A DNA stretch of 64,000 nt, taken from positions 1-64,000 of the forward strand of contig JAUJYZ010001116.1 in NCBI GenBank assembly GCA_033675265.1. Direction: 5' to 3'. Shown here one piece after another: positions 12,743 to 28,500 of the stretch. The stretch comes from Actinostola sp. cb2023. Its lineage: Eukaryota > Cnidaria > Anthozoa > Actiniaria > Actinostolidae. A program made the translations under genes and the position numbers. Numbering within the stretch: position 1 is the stretch's first letter; each line of letters opens with the position of its first letter. The notes beneath the pieces are model-generated. The model made no database searches. It was not told where the DNA came from and worked only from the letters and a program-made list of their open reading frames with translations.

Positions 12743-15700
12743 TCAAGGTGGAACTATAAGAACTGCAACAAAGAATGGATGTTGGAGATGATAACAAGAC
12801 AGATAATCTTTCAGATCCTGGGTAGTGAAGAATGCAGAGTCAGCTTTTAATTCCAGTTGTCCAAAATTTGTGTTATCCTTTTTGCAAAACTTCACGTACA
12901 TCAAGGACAACTACAGTACTGCTTATATATAGAATGTACATGTATGTAAACTTCACCACAACTACAGTACTGCTTATATATAGAATGTACATGTATGTAA
13001 ACTTCACCACAACTACAGTACTGCTTATATATAGAATGTACATGTATGTAAACTTCACCACAACTACAGTACTGCTTATATATAGAATGTGTCTTAACGA
13101 ATGTTCACCACAACTACAGTACTGCTTATATATAGAATGTACATGTGTATGTAAACTTCACCACAACTACAGTACTGCTTATATATAGAATGTACATGTA
13201 TGTAAACTTCACCACAACTACAGTATACTGCTTATATATAGAATGTACATGTATGTAAACTTCACCACAACTACAGTACTGCTTATATATAGAATGTACA
13301 TGTATGTAAACTTCACCACAACTACAGTACTGCTTATATATAGAATGTACATGTATGTAAACTTCACCACAACTACAGTACTGCTTATATATAGAATGTA
13401 CATGTATGTAAACTTCACCACAACTACAGTACTGCTTATATATAGAATGTACATGTATGTAAACTTCACCACAACTACAGTACTGCTTATATATAGAATG
13501 TACATGTATGTAAACTTCACCACAACTACAGTACTGCTTATATATAGAATGTACATGTATGTAAACTTCACCACCACAACTACAGTACTGCTTATATATA
13601 GAATGTACATGTATGTAAACTTCAGTACAACTACAGTACTGCTTATATATAGAATGTACATGTATGTAAACTTCACCACAACTACAGTACTGCTTATATA
13701 TAGAATGTTACATGTATATAAACTTCACCACAACTACAGTACTGCTTATATATAGAATGTACATGTATGTAAACTTCACCACAACTACAGTACTGCTTAT
13801 ATATAGAATGTACATGTATGTAAACTTCACCACAACTACAGTACTGCTTATATATAGAATGTACATGTATGTAAACTTCACCACAACTACAGTACTGCTT
13901 ATATATAGAATGTACATGTATGTAAACTTCACCACAACTACAGTACTGCTTATATATAGAATGTACATGTATGTAAACTTCACCACAACTACAGTACTGC
14001 TTATATATAGAATGTACATGTATGTAAACTTCACCACAACTACAGTACTGCTTATATATATAATGTACATGTATGTAAACTTCACCACAACTACAGTATA
14101 CTGCTTATATATAGAATGTACATGTATGTAAACTTCACCACAACTACAGTACTGCTATATATATAATAGAATGTACATGTATGTAAACTTCACCACAACT
14201 ACAGTACTGCTTATATATAGAATGTACATGTATGTAAACTTCACCACAACTACAGTACTGCTTATATATAGAATGTACATGTATGTAAACTTCACCACAA
14301 CTACAGTACTGCTTATATATAGAATGTACATGTATGTAAACTTCACCACAACTACAGTACTGCTTATATATAGAATGTATGTATGTAAATGTAAACTTCA
14401 CCACAACTACAGTACAGTACTGCTTATATATAGAATGTACATGTATGTAAACTTCACCACAACTACAGTACTGCTTATATATAGAATGTACATGTATGTA
14501 AACTTCACCACAACTACAGTACTGCTTATATATAGTAATGTACATGTATGTAAACTTCACCATGTAAACTACAGTACAGTGCTTATATATAGAATGTACA
14601 TGTATGTAAACTTCACCACAACTACAGTACTGCTTATATATAGAATGTACAATGTATGTAAACTTCACCACAACTACAGTACTGCTTATATATATAATGT
14701 ACATGTATGTAAACTTTCACCACAACTACAGTACTGCTTATATATAGAATGTACATGTATGTAAACTTCACCACAACTACAGTACTGCTTATATATAGAA
14801 ATGTACATGTATGTAAACTTCACCACAACTACAGTACTGCTTATATATAGAATGTACATGTATGTAAACTTCACCACAACTACAGTACTGCTTATATATA
14901 GAATGTACATGTATGTAAACTTCACCACAACTACAGTACTGCTTATATATAGAATGTACATGTATGTAAACTTCACCACAACTACAGTATACTGCTTATA
15001 TATAGAATGTACATGTATGTAAACTTCACCACAACTACAGTACTGCTTATATATAGAATGTACATGTATGTAAACTTCACCACAACTACAGTACTGCTTA
15101 TATATAGAATGTACATGTATGTAAACTTCACCACAACTACAGTACTGCTGCTTATATATAGAATGTACATGTATATAAACTTCACCACAACTACAGTACT
15201 GCTTATATATAGAATGTACATGTATGTAAACTTCACCACAACTACAGTACTGCTTATATATAGAATGTACATGTATGTAAACTTCACCACAACTACAGTA
15301 CTGCTTATATATAGAATGTACATGTATGTAAACTTCACCACAACTACAGTACTGCTTATATATAGAATGTACATGTATGTAAACTTCACCACAACTACAG
15401 TACTGCTTATATATAGAATGTAATGTATGTAAACTTCACCACAACTACAGTACTGCTTAAATATTCACCACATGTATACAGTACTACAGTATACTGCTAT
15501 ATATAGAATGTACATGTATGTAAACTTCACCACAACTACAGTACTGCTTATATATAGAATGTACATGTATGTAAACTTCACCACAACTACAGTACTGCTT
15601 ATATATAGAATGTACATGTATGTAAACTTCACCACAAACTACAGTACTGTTATATATAGAATGTACATGTATGTAAACTTCACCACAAACTACAGTACTG

Positions 15701-18700
15701 CTTATATATAGAATGTACATGTATGTAAACTTCACCACAACTACAGTACTGCTTATATATAGAATGTACATGTATGTAAACTTCACCACAACTACAGTAC
15801 TGCTTATATATAGAATGTACATGTATGTAAACTTCACCACAACTACAGTACTGCTTATATATAGAATGTACATGTATGTAAACTTCACCACAACTACAGT
15901 ACTGCTTATATATAGAATGTACATGTATGTAAACTTCACCCACAACTACAGTAATGCTTATATATAGAACATGTAAACTTCACCACAAACTACAGTACTG
16001 CTTATATATAGAATGTACATGTATGTAAACTTCACCACAACTACAGTACTGCTTATATATAGAATGTACATGTATGTAAACTTCACCACAACTACAGTAC
16101 TGCTTATATATAGAATGTACATGTATGTAAACTTCACCACAACTACAGTACTGCTTATATATAGAATGTACATGTATGTAAACTTCACCACAACTACAGT
16201 ACTGCTTATATATAGAATGTACATGTATGTAAACTTCACCACAACTACAGTACTGCTTATATATAGAATGTACATGTATGTAAACTTCACCCACAACTAC
16301 AGTACTGCTTTATATATATAGAATGTACATGTATGTAAACTTCACCACAACTACAGTACTGCTTATATATAGAATGTACATGTATGTAAACTTCACCACA
16401 ACTACAGTACTGCTATATATATAAATTACATGTATGTAAACTTCACCACAACTACAGTACTGCTTATATATAGAATGTACATGTATGTAAACTTCACCAC
16501 AACTACAGTACTGCTTATATATAGAATGTACATGTATGTAAACTTCACCACAACTACAGTACTGCTTATATATAGAATGTACATGTATGTAAACTTCACC
16601 ACAACTACAGTACTGCTTATATATAGAATGTACATGTATGTAAACTTCACCACAACTACAGTACTGCTTATATATAGAATGTACATGTATGTAAACTTCA
16701 CCACAACTACAGTACTGCTTATATATAGAATGTACATGTATGTAAACTTCACCACAACTACAGTACTGCTTATATATAGAATGTACATGTATGTAAACTT
16801 CACCACAACTACAGTACTGCTTATATATATAGAATGTACATGTATGTAAACTTCACCACAACTACAGTACTGCTTATATATAGAATGTACATGTATGTAA
16901 ACTTCACCACAACTACAGTACTGCTTATATATAGAATGTACATGTATGTAAACTTCACCACAACTACAGTACTGCTTATATATAGAATGTACATGTATGT
17001 AAACTTCACCACAACTACAGTACTGCTTATATATAGAATGTACATGTATGTAAACTTCACCACAACTACAGTACTGCTTATATATAGAATGTACATGTAT
17101 GTAAACTTCACCACAACTACAGTACTGCTTATATATAGAATGTACATGTATGTAAACTTCACCACAACTACAGTACTGCTTATATATAGAATGTACATGT
17201 ATGTAAACTTCACCACAACTACAGTACTGCTTATATATAGAATGTACATGTATGTAAACTTCACCACAAACTACAGTACTGCTTATATATAGAATGTACA
17301 TGTATGTAAACTTCACCACAACTACAGTACTGCTTATATATAGAATGTACATGTATGTAAACTTCACCACAACTAACTACAGTACTGCTGTATATAAATC
17401 ACCACAACTACAGTACTGCTTATATATATAGAATGTACATGTATGTAAACTTCACCACAACTACAGTACTGCTTATATATAGAATGTACATGTATGTAAA
17501 CTTCACCACAACTACAGTACTGCTTATATATATACAGTAATGTACATGTATGTAAACTTCACCACACAACTACAGTACTGCTTATATATAGAATGTACAT
17601 GTATGTAAACTTCACCACAACTACAGTACTGCTTATATATAGAATGTACATGTATGTAAACTTCACCACAACTACAGTACTGCTTATATATAGAATGTAC
17701 ATGTATGTAAACTTCACCACAACTACAGTACTGCTATATATATAGAATGTACATGTATGTAAACTTCACCACAACTACAGTACTGCTTATATATAGAATG
17801 TACATGTATGTAAACTTCACCACAACTACAGTACTGCTTATATATAGAATGTACATGTATGTAAACTTCACCACAACTACAGTACTGCTTATATATAGAA
17901 TGTACATGTATGTAAACTTCACCACAACTACAGTACTGCTTATATATAGAATGTACATGTATGTAAACTTCACCACAACTACAGTACTGCTTATATATAG
18001 AATGTACATGTATGTAAACTTCACCACAACTACAGTACTGCTTATATATAGAATGTACATGTATGTAAACTTCACCACAACTACAGTACTGCTTATATAT
18101 AGAATGTACATGTATGTAAACTTCACACAACACAACTACAGTACTGCTTCACCACAACTTACTGCTTATATATACATGTATGTAAACTTCACCACAACTA
18201 CAGTACTGCTTATATATAGAATGTACATGTATGTAAACTTCACCACAACTACAGTACTGCTTTATATAGAATGTACATGTATGTAAACTTCACCACAACT
18301 ACAGTACTGCTTATATATAGAATGTACATGTATGTAAACTTCACCACAACTACAGTACTGCTTATATATAGAATGTACATGTATGTAAACTTCACCACAA
18401 CTACAGTACTGCTATATATATAGAATGTACATGTATGTAAACTTCACCACAACTACAGTACTGCTTATATATATACAGTATGTAGAATGTACATGTATGT
18501 AAACTTCACCACAACTACAGTACTGCTTATATATAGAATGTACATACATGTATGTAAACTTCACCACAACTACAGTACTGCTTATATATAGAATGTACAT
18601 GTATGTAAACTTCACCACAACTACAGTACTGCTTATATATAGAATGTACATGTATATAAACTTCACCACAACTACAGTACTGCTTATATATAGAATGTAC

Positions 18701-21700
18701 AATGTATGTAAACTTCACCACAACTACAGTACTGCTTATATATAGAATGTACATGTATGTAAACTTCACCACAACTACAGTACTGCTTATATATAGAATG
18801 TACATGTATATAAACTTCACCACAACTACAGTACTGCTTATATACATAATGTACATGTATGTAAACTTCACCACAACTACAGTACTGCTTATATATAGAA
18901 TGTACATGTATGTAAACTTCACCACAACTACAGTACTGCTTATATATAGAATGTATATGTATATAAACTTCACCACAACTACAGTACTGCTTATATATAG
19001 AATGTATGTATGTAAACTTCTCCACAACTACAGTACTGCTTATATATAGAATGTACAATGTATGTAAACTTCACCACAACTACAGTACTGCTTATATACA
19101 TAATGTACATGTATGTAAACTTCACCACAACTACAGTACTGCTTATATATAGAATGTACATGTATGTAAACTTCACCACAACTACAGTACTGCTTATATA
19201 TAGAATGTATATGTATATAAACTTCACCACAACTACAGTACTGCTTATATATAGAATGTATGTATGTAAACTTCACCACAACTACAGTACTGCTTATATA
19301 TAGAATGTACATGTACTATATATTGTGACTTTGAATTCCTATGGTTTTTGAGGGGACATTTTCAGTGTAGTTAAATTCATACAATGTAACTCTAACTGTA
19401 AGACATACCTCCTTTCACGTGCAATCTGATCATCTAGAAAAAAATGATGTTACAAATAAGAAACTTGGTAATACGGTAGTTCATAAGAACTCTCTTCAAG
19501 TACAAATAAAGAAGACAACGACTATTACCAAGCAATATTTTGTACTTTATAACATGTAGAACTGAGATCTGACATGATTATTTCCGCTTAGCTGATCGTA
19601 TGGTGTACTGTATGTCCTAAGTGACCTGTACATGTATATTATAATCCTAGACCTTGCTCATCACATGAGTTCCCAGTGGCTCAGTGGTTTATAGAGCACC
19701 TGACTAAGTATCCCGTGTATTATGTAATGCTATGTATATAGTGGCTATTCTTACCTTTTACATTCTGAAGTACATTTCTGCAAATGGTTTCATCATAACT
19801 CAGCTAAAGGTACACATGTACAAAACATGATTAGTATTATGGGTACCCTGTGTTGAATACTTATAACACAGGGAACCCAAGTCAGCACAATTCTTTTTGA
19901 CTTACTTCTTCCAGTGCCTGTTGAATGACTTCTGGATCAAGAATATCACCAAACTCTGCCACAAATGAATCTTTGACTGTCAAGAGATCAACATCATAAT
20001 TATTTGTAATTAAAGATACAGTATGTGGTTCTAATTGTGAACGGTTCTAATTGTGAACACTGTTCAGTGTACCCTGGGGTGCTTAACATTTACTTGGAAA
20101 AACCTGAAATTCCGGTTTGAAAAAAAAAAAGGTATGTGTCAATTCCGATCGGAAAGTTCCGGAAAACTTGGTCTAATGGTACACGCGTCTATGGAAAAAA
20201 ACGAAAAGAGCGGGAAAAGTGGATTACCTCAAACGCTAAACCGAGTTTTCCAAAACTTTCCGATCGGAATGACACATACCATTTGTTTTTCCAACCGGAA
20301 TTTCCGGTTATTCCGAGTAAATGGTAAGCACCCCTGGTTACCAGAGGCTATTATTTTATCTCTCTCTCTAAACTCTACGAGCGCCTACGGCTCGAGAGAG
20401 AAAAAATAATAGCATCTGGTAAAACTGAACAGTGTTCACAATTAGAACCACATACTGTAGCCTAGTAGGGTCCAAGTTTTGTATAAACAGACATTTTGGG
20501 ATGTTCACTACATCCCTTCATTCAGTAAAGATGTTGGTCACATGTCAGTTCAGTAGCAGTGGATTGTATAATAATTCTTGTCATATCATAAATTCATTTA
20601 TCTTCACAGCTGTCCTACACATAACTTATACAGGATACATGCACTCAATTTATTGTTACTACTGGGATGGGCAGACCTGTACTATCATCATCATGCATCA
20701 TTGATCTCTATTGATCAACCAGAATAGAGGGGGACATGGGGGCTCGTTGTATTGTGGTATCCGTCATTTTTTTGGTGATATTATGGTATTTTACATTTTG
20801 AGATGCGGTATTGCGGTATCATCCTGGTCTGCGGTATGCAGTATTTGGCGATTTTGGCCTATGGTATACAGTGAAATTCAAATTTCTTTAAATAGCGTAT
20901 TTCGGTATTTGGTGTTTTCCATTTAACATTACTACTGTTGTTTCAAATTTCAATTTTAGATGCGGTATTACGGTATTTTTATATTTTTGATGTGGTATTG
21001 CGGTATCAGCTACCCCACAACGTCCCCCTCTGAATACCACCAATATATCAAGACCATCATCAATACCATCCAGTACACAAATGTATCATTGACAAATTAT
21101 TAGCTACTGAACCAGAAGAACTAAACCAGTTCAAGGCTTACTTCTCTTCCTCTGTTCTTTCCTTCTCTTAGCTTCTTCTCGTTCAGCTTTTCTTTGCTCT
21201 TCTTCTCTTCTCCTTTCTTCTCTTTCTCTTTCTTTTCTTTCTCGTTCTTTCCGTTTTTCTCTCCTCTTCTTCTCGCTTCTTCCTTTCTTCTTCTTCTCTC
21301 TGCTGTCTCCTCCTGAAATCAGAAATCTTGGTTATTGACAATTTGTACAATTGAATGACAGTTACAACAATACACTTCTTCACAGTTTAGAACAATGGTC
21401 AAGGTTGGTATTGATAAAGTACAGTAACCGCGCATAACATCAACGCCAACCTCAACTTGGGAGCATTGTTTGTGATTACTGAACAGAACCGTGTTCAAAG
21501 TGGTCTATTTGTTGATAGATACCTTTCTTCCTCAGCTTCCTCTGTGGAAATAAAACAGTTAAAAGTAATTACTGGTAGTTATCATTATCATCATCATCAT
21601 TATCATCATTATCATTATCATCATCATTATCATCATCATTATCATTCACTATTATTATCATCATCATTATTATTATTATTACTAATGATAATTGCATAAG

Positions 21701-22532
21701 GATGCTACTAAGAATATTGGAACACCACACCTCATGGATGAGGATTGAGTATGTTCCATGGAATGATTGATTATATACTGTGTTTACATGACATGGATGA
21801 GGGTCAGTATGTTCCATGGAATGATTGATTATATACTGTGTTTACATGACATGGATGAGGGTCAGTATGTTCCATGGAATGACCAATTGATTATATACTG
21901 TGTTTACATGACATGGATGAGGATTGAGTATGTTCCATGGAATGATTGATTATATACTGTGTTTACATGACATGGATGAGGGTCAGTATGTTCCATGGAA
22001 TGATTGATTATATACTGTGTTTACATGACATGGATGAGGGTTGAGTATGTTCCATGGAATGATTGATTATATACTGTGTTTACATGACATGGATGAGGGT
22101 CAGTATGTTCCATGGAATGATTGATTATATACTGTGTTTACATGACATGGATGAGGGTCAGTATGTTCCATGGAATGATTGATTATATACTGTGTTTACA
22201 TGACATGGATGAGGGTTGAGTATGTTCCATGGAATGATTGATTATATACAATGTACTGTGTTTACATGACATGGATGAGGGTCAGTATGTTCCATGGAAT
22301 GATTGATTATATACTGTGTTTACATGACATGGATGAGGGTCAGTATGTTCCATGGAATGATTGATTACATACTATGTTTACATGACATAATGTTATAAGT
22401 GTCAACAACATTGATACATACCAGATAATATCCTCAGTGTATCATTGGCAGCATAGTCATCATAGTTTACCTTCAAACAGATAATGGTTAAAAATCACCT
22501 GGGATTCCTGTGGCAAAAATTCCATTTTTTTA

Positions 22533-22563
<31 letters not shown>

Positions 22564-25500
22564 TAATTAATAATTAATAATAACAAGCAAAAAGCTTTTC
22601 CATCCAAGATCATTGTTATCTTTGATTCTTGATATTAGACGCCATTATTTATTGCCATGTAATGATCAAATAATACTTATATAATTATATGTACATGTTG
22701 AAATTTGAAACGAGTTGTCACTGATTTGTTGATTTCATTTAGAAGTTTCGGTCGTGATACTGCGACCTTCATCAGTAATGTGTTCGGCTATGCAAATTAC
22801 AGGGTTTTTACAGTAAACTTGTATACACCTGGGGAACGTAAATGTGTTCGTTTATTGAATGTTGGTCATAAATAGCCTTTTGTTCCACTGAGCTTCACGG
22901 TCGATGATTTCTATATTCTTGAAATCTGCAGAGTGGTTTGTTTTTGTACAATGTTCACTTGTATAGTTAAACAATAATACTTACCCCTTCCAAAGTGATT
23001 CTTACAACAGCCTCAGAACAGTTGGGATACTGTCTTGCCATTTTGGATACCACTAGAAGTAAAAACAAACAGAATTGTCAAAATTAATAGATTGATTGAT
23101 CAACTAAATAATCTATGTGTGTAGATCGTACTTACTTTCTTCTTTTTCTTCTGCAGATATTTCAACAGTAAAAGACATAGAGTCATCATGGGACTGAAAA
23201 CAACATAACATAATATTATTGATTACTTGTTCCTAGCACCAACTTAAATTATTCATTCATTCATTCAATCACACATATTCTCAGAATTGAATATTTTCGT
23301 ACAATTTTCAGGACCAATTAGCCACTACCAAATCGAGCAGGGGACTGGGAATGAGTTTATTAGAATTAATTCAATTATGAAATTAAGTTCATGACATGAA
23401 AGAGCATGTTGAAATTAGCATCTGTGCAAAGTTTGATGTGATTTGGGCGAATTCTGTCGGAATTATAAACTTTTGAAACTGTGTTGTCCAGCCAAAATTT
23501 TACAGTGAATGTATGGTTTGGATGGACAATGTCAAAAATTTACAGAGTTTGTATGGGAAAATAGACATCTTTGATGCCCTCTAACATCGTCAATATTAAG
23601 CCGAAGTTCACCAAACTTTGCAGACTAGCTAAGTTTGATCTGCTCTCTCAGAAAATGATGTCCAATTTTACTAGTATCAAATTGAATTAGTTTTACGGAC
23701 TTGGTACCAGTCCCCTGCTCGATTTGGAAGTGGCTAATTGAAAACATCACTCATTTATTCACTCATTCATTCATCCATTCATCCATCCATTCATTCATCC
23801 ATCCATTGATTCATCCATCCATTCATCCATTCATCCATCCATTGATTCATCCATTCATTCATTGATTCATCCATCCATTGATTCATCCATCCATTCATCC
23901 ATCCATCCCTTCATCCATCCATTCATTCATTCATCCATCCATCCATCCATTCATCCATCCATCCATCCATCCATCCATCCATTCATTCATTCATCCATCC
24001 ATTGATTCATCCATCCATTCATCCATCCATCCCTTCATCCATCCATTCATTCATTCATCCATCCATTCATTCATCCATTCATTCATTCATTCATCCATCC
24101 ATTCATTCATCCATCCATCCATTCATTCATCCATTCAATCATATATTTGCTTAGAATTGAGTACAATCAGGAGCCCATAAGTAGGAGCGTCCATGCTCCA
24201 TACTGGGTCTATGTCACAGCGTTTTCACAAGTGTGGTTATTTTTAGAACAGTTTTTCCGCGAAAGAAGGTCATTTGACCAATCAGAGAACGTTTCCGGTA
24301 TAACGGTTTCATTTCCGGTTTCACGACAAAAATAAAATGGTGGACAGACCCGAATAAATGTACAAATAAAAGTCAGAATTATCCAGTTTTATTTGTGTCT
24401 GATTCCTAATTTTATCATACCAACAACTTCCCGAGATTCCATAGGCCGCTACTTTGAACCTTGACCTAAAATTCTAGACTGCGTTTCCCGAACGAAGTGA
24501 ACCGTTTTACAGGATTTGAATTGAAGTGATGGTCAGGCGGTTTCGTGGCAGAGTTTCGTGGATAGATAATGTGAACGCGTATTTTCTGATCAGAAATATC
24601 AGTAAGTCATGTCGTTAGAAAGTCAAAGTTAAAGTCAAGTAAGGTGCATTGAAAGCGATATAGTTCTTCGCGAGCACATGGTCATGTTGATGCCGATGGT
24701 TCAAAGCACGGCTTACTTCAACCAGTCAAAAACCTCTTACTGCGATTCTCAATAAAAGTCAGGAGACCCACTGACCAAATGCATGGAAACCAAATATGAT
24801 TTTGAGCTAAATTATGGATCATTTGGTCGAAGAATATGTATTTAGTTTTGAATAGACCACTTCACGATGTAAGGTGTATGCTGGGTAATCAGGGCAGAAT
24901 TATTAAGAGAGATACGGGCAAAAGATAGATTTGACTTCGTATCTCCATGACTGTTTAGTCTAACTTTTGAAATAAAACTTTTTGTACTGATCGAGAAACC
25001 TTTTATGTAGCTTTTGTAAATTTTCTGGGCCAATGGAATGAAATAGTGAGTCAAGAAAATATTTTTTTGAGTAAAACCCATTGTTTTGATCTACGTGGTC
25101 CGATCGAATTACGGCGAAATAAGCAGATTTTACAAGTAAAACATTTCCTACATTTACAAATCGGGCTCAATCTGCCAAAAAACTTCAAGAACGGCAGCGA
25201 AAAAACCAAGTTGCAGCAGACTGTTTGAATGTCTGAGTTCGCATAATACTGAGAACTGCAGTAATATATTTCAAATCAGACTCACAAAAAATATTCACAA
25301 TCCATGTTTAAGTCATTTTAGGTAACAGAAAAGACACAACAAACACGCTTACTTTCACCAATCTTATTTGTAATTTGATTCACTCGTCGTCTTGTCGCTC
25401 ATCATGCAGTTTCAGGGAATTTGTTTTTGAATAGCCTTGTCTTCAAACTCCACAACCGGATAATTACAAGATACCACTAAACCACATCCAAGAATAAATT

Positions 25501-28500
25501 GAATTCGAATTCACTTTCTGACGAAATAGCTGTTTAGACGAAAATATGTCTTTGAAAGTCTTCGGTTAATTTGCATCCATACACTACAACTTTGTACAAC
25601 AGCTTCTCAGTCGGTCACTTCGTGTTGGAGTTCTTCGAACCACTTGCTTTGGATGCCTTTAGAAGCACAATCGTCACCACTATCACTTTCAAGTGATTCT
25701 GATGTACCGAATGACTCAATACTGCTCTCACTATCACTAGACGATTCGTAGTTTAGTTCACTTGAAGAATACTCTTTGTCGCTATCAGATGCCAACTTTA
25801 TTTTACCTGCCATCTCTCAAAATCAAAAAAAAACGTCATACCGAAATCTTTACTTCTCACTGAAGAATCCTCTTTGTCGCTCCAAAACTTTGTCTTCGGT
25901 AAAACGTTCGTGTTGGAATTCGCGAAAACTTGCTTTGGATGCCTTGTAGAAGCACAATCGTCACCACTATCACTTTCAAGTGATTCTGATGGATCTCAGT
26001 ACCTTAATGGGGGATGACTAAATACTGCTCTCACTATCACTAGATCAAGACCCTGCGATTCTAATAGTTAGTTCACTTGAAGAATACTCTTTGTCGCTAT
26101 CAGATGCCAACTTATTTTACCTGCCATCTCATCAAAATTCTTAAAATAAAAAACTCATTTGGTCTTAGTTCGTTCTCTGATTGGTCAAAATTCGCAGGAA
26201 AAACTGTTCTAAAAATAACCACACTTGTGAAAACGCTGTGACACTACCCAATACCGTATGGACGCTCCTACTTATGGGCTCCTGGTACAATACAGTAGCC
26301 TATGAATAGCTGGTGAGTAATGGCTATTTATACATGTAAGCTAACAATACAGTAGACTCTCTCTGAACCATTGGGATCAACCCTAACTGTCTTGCCTAAT
26401 GAAGCATCCAGAAAAAGAGACAATGTTGACTGTCTTAGAGGGGTGTCTGTCTAGAGAGAGTTGTCTGTCTTAGAGGGGTGTCTGTCTTAGAGAGGTGTCT
26501 GTCTACATGTAGAGAGAGTTGTCTGTCCGAGAGGGGTGTCTGTCTTAGAGAGGTGTCTATCTTTAGATACATGTACTGTAGGTGTCTGTCTTAGAGCGGC
26601 ATCTGTCTAGAGAGAGTTGTCTGTCTTAGAGTGGTGTCTGTTTAGAGAGTTGTCTGTCTTAGAGGGGCGTCTGTCTAGAGAGAGTTAATAATAATAATGA
26701 ACTTTATTATTGTCTGTCTGTCTTAGAGAGGTGTCTGTCTAGAGAGTTGTCTATCTTAGAGGGGTGTCTGTCTCAAGAGAGAGTTGACTGTATAATAACT
26801 ATACAGTAGAACCCCGCTAACTCCCCGCTAACTCGAACTAATTTTATTTTCCCTTCGCTCAAATCAGGGTCAAATTTACTCCATTAACTCGAAACCCCAG
26901 TGTAACTAGAACCATTTTCCATTTCCCTTGGGAGTTCGTGTTAGAGGGGTTCTACTGACAGTATATATACAATGTACATGTAGAAATGTAATGTATGTAG
27001 AGATATAAGAGTTTCATTTGACTTACTGAGACAGACAGCTGATCAATAAAACTGGTTTCCTGTTTGGAAAATCCATAGAAAGTATAAGATTTCACAATAT
27101 ACATATTTCACAAATAAAATCACTCTACAAGTTACTGTAGCTAGAATCTACTCTGTATTTAATCTACTACTGTAATCTACATGTATCTGTTTATCACTTT
27201 ATATTTGATTACTTATTAAAGTGCAACTAACCCCTATGAGATTGTTTTAAAAATCTATTCAATATATGCTGAATAGTTGGTGGGTTCAGTATTTTGTGAT
27301 TTGAACCTTGCGTTTATGAGTTATAGAGGTTTGAAATCTCAATATGCAAATTTGATGACGTCTACTAGCTAAGACTTCATTTATTATACAAAAACGCCCT
27401 TGTGCTGATTATTAACATTTGAAAACTTACAGAATATTTTCACAGTCTTTATAAATGATTTTATAGCTTTTTTGCCCATTTCAAAAAAGTTCTTCTTGAA
27501 AAAGTCTAAATAAGTTATGGCAAATTCCTTAGTAGACGTCATCAAATTTGCATCATTTTATTGAGATTTCAAACCTCTATAACTCATAAATGCAAGGTTC
27601 AAATCACAAAATACTGAACCCATCAACTATTCACCATACAAATGTATATAGATTTTTAAAACAATCTCTCTCAGGGGTTAGTTGCACTTTAAAGCAGGAC
27701 CATTCATAAGCTGGATAGCAGAGTTTATCCCTCAGTTGGTGAGAGAGAGAAAACTGTGTATCAACTACATGTATTAAGTTTAACAAACCTGCGCTTGACT
27801 TTGAGATGTAGAAGCTGGTTGACCATGCTAAAAGAAAGTACAGTAATGGTGTCATTCATCACCAACATCATCATCATAGACAATAGTGACCACCATCATC
27901 ATCATAGACAATAGTGACCACTACCACCACAACCATCATCATCATAGACAATAGTGACCACTACCACCACAACCATCATCATCATAGACAATAGTGACCA
28001 CTACCACCACAACCATCATCATCATCATAGACAATAGTGACCACTACCACCACAACCATCATCATCATAGACAATAGTGACCACTACCACCACAACCATC
28101 ATCATCATCATAGACAATAGTGACCACTACCACCACAACCATTATCATCATAGACAATAGTGACCACCATCATCATCATCATCATCATAGACAATAGTGA
28201 CCACTACCACCACAACCATCATCATCATCATAGACAATAGTGACCACTACCACCACAACCATCATCATCATCATACACAATAGTGACCACCATCATCATA
28301 GACAATAGTGACCACCATCATCATCATCATAGACAATAGTGACCACCATCATCATCATCATAGACAATAGTGACCACTACCACCACAACCATCATCATCA
28401 TCATAGACAATAGTGACTACTACCACCACAACCATCATCATCATCATACACAATAGTGACCACCATCATCATAGACAATAGTGACCACTACCACCACAAC

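Noticed and set aside
13243..17370. Long ORFs such as 314 and 170 codons made of 17-residue repeats on both strands
   Set aside because: The 51-bp unit is divisible by three and stop-free in several frames, so these arise automatically from the tandem array.
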